Source: an uncultured Candidatus Saccharibacteria bacterium
Lineage (GTDB): Bacteria; Patescibacteria; Saccharimonadia; Saccharimonadales; Nanosynbacteraceae
Assembly: GCA_947097375.1 (NCBI GenBank)
Contig: CAMURE010000001.1
Coordinates: 1-34,345, forward strand
Direction: 5' to 3'
Length of the DNA stretch: 34,345 nt
Each line of letters opens with the position of its first letter. The stretch's first letter is position 1. The position numbers and the translations under genes are program-made. The notes below the pieces were generated by a model. The model ran no database searches and was not told the DNA's origin. It saw nothing but the letters and a program-made list of their open reading frames with translations. This document shows, piece by piece, positions 31,815 to 34,345 of the stretch.

Positions 31815-32955
31815 AACCGTTTTCATACAAAGGAATAAATTGTGTTTCAACGATGGTATGGAAAACAAACGAGGTAAGATATTGATGGCGAGCGGCGGTG
31901 GCTAGACGTGCGCGAAGCTCGGGGTTAGAATATAGCTGCTCCATGGCATCATGTAGCGCTACTGAGTTCTTTGCGGGGACGAGGAGGCCGGTTTTATTAT
32001 GATGAATAATCTCTGGATTGCCACCAACATCAGTGGCGATAATTGGTAACTGGAGCATGCTGGCTTCAACAAGTGAAACACTAAACCCCTCGTGGTACGT
32101 TGGATGAAGATATACGTCAGTGGTGGCAACTTCAGGGAGGGGGTCTGTTTGGTGGCCACGAAAGGTGACCGGTAATCCCGTGGCCTGTTTTTCAAATTGT
32201 GAGCGATCTGGTCCATCACCGATCAGAACGAGGTGCGTGTCGTGGTGCGTAGCATGGAGTTGTCTAAATGCGGTGATTGCTTCACTAATTCCCTTATCAA
32301 CAACCAGACGGCCGGCGATACAGAACGTGAACGGACGGCTTTTGGTGGGTGTGTGTGGTGGTTTCTGGTCGTTGATACCATTATAGACAACGGTTAGTTT
32401 ACGATGAATTGGTGAGGTTGATGGCAGATTATCAGAAACGAGACGGCATTCACTCTGGCTAACGAGGGTAATTGCGTCGGCAAGGCGCGCCGCCCAAGCA
32501 ACCAGCTTACCAGTCGGGTTTTTATACCATACGCCGAGCTGTTTCCAGACATGTTTGAGGTCGGCGTGGTCGGTCCAGATAACGCGAGCGCCGATAAGCT
32601 TGCCGGCAATTGAACCGGCAATAAAATCATCCTTACTCTGCAGGTGAACAATGTCAGCTTTGTGGCGATGAAATTGGACAATATAATACAAAGTGAGTAG
32701 CAGCTGCCAGAGTACATATAGTGGTATTAATACAACTCGCCAGCCACTCCAGTTTTGTCGAGACCACCACCAAGAGCGGTGGTAAGTCAACCGTTCGTGC
32801 TTGGCGTAGTCACAGAGCGTCGTGTGGTGACTAAAAATAACTGGCAAATGGCCCAGCTCTCGTAGTTCCTGGGCTAAGAACACCGGAAATCGCTCGCCGC
32901 CACCAAAATCATAGGGTGCGGCATTTCGTACGATAACAACTCGCAACGGATTCAT
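31810..32955 (-). CDS. GT4-family glycosyltransferase (2)
   Basis: 381 residues from the ATG at 32955. The N-terminal domain starts LRVVIVRNAAPYDFGGGERFP, a glycine loop typical of GT4 enzymes. Later come DIVHLQSKDDFIAG, RVIWTDHADLKHVW, then TFCIAGRLVVDKGI, HLVLIGDGPDRSQFE and the E-x7-E motif in YHEGFSVSLVEASM. It differs enough from glycosyltransferase 1 to act at another step of the same glycan. TATACT (32962-32967, minus) ends 6 nt before the ATG; the longer frame to 33081 would run into the divergent exporter gene. Confidence 0.9.
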   Translation of the reverse strand: MNPLRVVIVRNAAPYDFGGGERFPVFLAQELRELGHLPVIFSHHTTLCDYAKHERLTYHRSWWWSRQNWSGWRVVLIPLYVLWQLLLTLYYIVQFHRHKADIVHLQSKDDFIAGSIAGKLIGARVIWTDHADLKHVWKQLGVWYKNPTGKLVAWAARLADAITLVSQSECRLVSDNLPSTSPIHRKLTVVYNGINDQKPPHTPTKSRPFTFCIAGRLVVDKGISEAITAFRQLHATHHDTHLVLIGDGPDRSQFEKQATGLPVTFRGHQTDPLPEVATTDVYLHPTYHEGFSVSLVEASMLQLPIIATDVGGNPEIIHHNKTGLLVPAKNSVALHDAMEQLYSNPELRARLATAARHQYLTSFVFHTIVETQFIPLYENGL

Positions 32956-32961
32956 TTTACA

Positions 32962-32994
32962 AGTATATATCTTTTTGGTGTAATTTGGTATAAT
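32962..32994. promoter_or_regulatory. Compact divergent promoter pair between glycosyltransferase 2 and wzm
   Basis: Minus-strand TATACT (32962-32967) serves the glycosyltransferase. Plus-strand TGG-TATAAT (32986-32994) serves wzm. Each ends 6 nt before its start codon, all within a 45-bp gap. Confidence 0.6.
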
Positions 32995-33000
32995 CGGGGG

Positions 33001-33810
33001 GTGAAATATCTCTTTGGTAATGAAAAAAATCGGGCAATTTTGCGCGCAATGGTTAGTACGGACTTTAAGGTTCGCTACCAAAATTCTGCCCTCGGATACG
33101 TATGGTCGCTTCTGAAGCCGCTGTTCATATTCGGCATCTTGTATGTATTGTTTACCTATGCATTCCCACAGGGTAGTAAAGGGATTGAATATTTTGGCGT
33201 CTGGTTATTAATTGGCGTCGTGCTATGGAACTTTTTCTCTGAGGCAACGATGGTAGGTACTCGTTCGGTAGTAGAAAATGGGCAACTAATTCGTAAGGTG
33301 GCAATCCCGAGACACCTCCTAGTGATCGCTAGCTCTGTCTCAGCACTAATCAATCTTGGCCTCGGGATGGTCGTGGTGGTAATTTTTGCGCTACTGAGTG
33401 GCTTGATGCCAACTTTGTTGTGGTTGCTACTAATTCCGATAATTGCCCAGTTATTTTTACTATCAATTGGCCTATCTCTCCTGCTCTCAGCGCTTTATGT
33501 GACATTTCGTGATATCGCGTACATTTGGGAAATTTTATTGCAGGCTGGGTTTTACGCTAGCGGTATTATTTTCGCCATTATTTATATGCCAGCGATCATC
33601 CAGAAGGTGGCGTTTTTAAACCCAGTCACACAAATTATTCAGGATGCTCGGTACGCATTAATGCCTAATAACCCAGCGTCTCAGACAATTTGGCAGACAT
33701 TTCACAACCCACTACTATGGTTCATCCCGATCGCGACAACTATCGGGTTATTTGGGCTGGGGTGGTGGCATTTCCAGCGTAAGCAACGTTCATTTGCGGA
33801 GGATATTTAG
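33001..33810 (+). CDS. wzm: ABC-2 polysaccharide export permease (Wzm-like)
   Basis: 269 residues with GTG start. The amphipathic N-terminus NRAILRAMVSTDFKVRYQNSALGYVWSLLKP is characteristic of O-antigen/teichoic-acid export permeases. Six hydrophobic segments follow, including LFIFGILYVLFTYAF, WLLIGVVLWNFFSEAT, and the ending WFIPIATTIGLFGLGWWHFQRK. It forms the membrane channel that exports the lipid-linked glycan, with the ATPase encoded directly after it. An extended -10 ends 6 nt before the GTG. Confidence 0.92.
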   Translation: MKYLFGNEKNRAILRAMVSTDFKVRYQNSALGYVWSLLKPLFIFGILYVLFTYAFPQGSKGIEYFGVWLLIGVVLWNFFSEATMVGTRSVVENGQLIRKVAIPRHLLVIASSVSALINLGLGMVVVVIFALLSGLMPTLLWLLLIPIIAQLFLLSIGLSLLLSALYVTFRDIAYIWEILLQAGFYASGIIFAIIYMPAIIQKVAFLNPVTQIIQDARYALMPNNPASQTIWQTFHNPLLWFIPIATTIGLFGLGWWHFQRKQRSFAEDI

Positions 33811-34345
33811 ATGACGAAGCCGGCGATTGTAATCAAGGATATACATAAAGAGTTTGTGCTGCCGCAGACCAAGAACTCAAGCATTAAGCATGCCTTTGTT
33901 AATATTGTCAAACGAAATAAAAAGACCGTCCAAAAGGTATTGGACGGGGTTAGTTTTACTATTAATCAGGGTGATTTTTTCGGGGTTGTTGGTCGGAACG
34001 GCTCAGGAAAAAGTACCATGCTTAAAATCCTCGCTGGTGTGTATCAACCGACGAGCGGCAGTATTCAGCTACATGGTAAGCTGACACCATTTATTGAATT
34101 GGGTGTTGGTTTCAACCCGGAGCTGTCTGGCCGAGATAATGTTTTTCTGAACGGGGCACTACTTGGGTTTACCCGCAAAGAGATGGAGGCAATGTATGAT
34201 GAGATTGTTGCCTTTGCTGAACTTGAACCGTTCATGGATCAGAAGCTAAAAAATTATTCGTCGGGCATGCAGGTACGATTGGCGTTTTCGGTAGCAATTA
34301 AGGCGCGTAATGATATCATGATTTTTGATGAAGTATTGGCTGTCG
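33811..34345 (+). CDS. wzt: ABC transporter ATPase for polysaccharide export (Wzt-like), partial
   Basis: The first ~178 residues; the frame is open at the right edge. It begins MTKPAIVIKDIHKEFVLP, with Walker A VVGRNGSGKST (about 62-72), the signature YSSGMQ (in place of LSGGQ, as common in Wzt/TagH) and Walker B IMIFDEVLAV. FIELGVGFNPELSGRDNVFL is typical of the O-antigen/teichoic acid ATPase group. The start is the ATG right after the wzm stop with GGAGG (33798-33802) 8 nt upstream, so it is an operon-internal SD gene. Any C-terminal carbohydrate-binding domain would lie beyond the window. Confidence 0.93.
   Translation, partial: MTKPAIVIKDIHKEFVLPQTKNSSIKHAFVNIVKRNKKTVQKVLDGVSFTINQGDFFGVVGRNGSGKSTMLKILAGVYQPTSGSIQLHGKLTPFIELGVGFNPELSGRDNVFLNGALLGFTRKEMEAMYDEIVAFAELEPFMDQKLKNYSSGMQVRLAFSVAIKARNDIMIFDEVLAV

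Noticed and set aside
1..34345. CRISPR arrays, insertion sequences, integrase attachment sites
   Set aside because: No regularly spaced direct repeats, no transposase or integrase motifs, and no tRNA 3'-end duplications were seen on reading both strands.

Overview
The window looks like a chromosomal segment of a Patescibacteria/CPR bacterium, most likely a Candidatus Saccharibacteria (TM7) relative. This is inferred from gene content, not from a database search. The evidence is a Gram-positive-style type IV secretion system (T4SS) with PrgI, a separately encoded TraC-like VirB4 N-terminus, many short two-helix T4SS pilins and giant VirB6-like proteins, all placed beside compact housekeeping genes. 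TGA is used as a stop codon throughout (many ATGA overlaps), so the code is standard.

Layout. 1-1300: 3' end of valS, a small histidine-rich secreted ORF and tRNA-Ser(GCT). 1340-2350: a T4SS pilin and a small membrane protein. 2456-4772: tRNA-Arg(GCG), tRNA-Ser(CGA), tRNA-Ser(TGA), an SGNH hydrolase, rlmH and a convergent comF-like gene. 4868-5359: a small heat-shock protein. 5450-7778 (minus): six tandem T4SS pilin genes with a terminator. 7876-7953: tRNA-Asp. 8151-25286: a T4SS/cell-wall locus made of a Tat lipoprotein, two VirB6-like proteins, PrgI (VirB3-like), a TraC-like protein, the VirB4 ATPase, an M23 peptidase and a lysozyme + NlpC/P60 protein with small membrane partners. 25288-30198: the replication-origin neighbourhood, with dnaN and dnaA leftwards and rpmH, rnpA, yidC and jag rightwards, plus DnaA-box-like sites in both intergenic regions. 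30195-34345: a surface-glycan locus with GtrA, two GT4 glycosyltransferases and an ABC-2 exporter (wzm, partial wzt).

How the genes fit together. The pilins, VirB6/VirB3/VirB4 proteins and two peptidoglycan hydrolases together could build an envelope-spanning machine. No VirB7-10 core, VirB11, VirD4 or relaxase is visible, so the cargo (DNA, protein or adhesion) is unknown. The glycan genes would decorate and export a surface polysaccharide.

Most striking signal. Nearly every gene that appears to begin a transcript has a sigma70-type -10 hexamer ending only 6-10 nt before its start codon, which predicts leaderless mRNAs. Operon-internal genes instead have Shine-Dalgarno (SD) sequences or overlap their upstream neighbour. 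This pattern also decides several start codons that differ from the longest-ORF choice.
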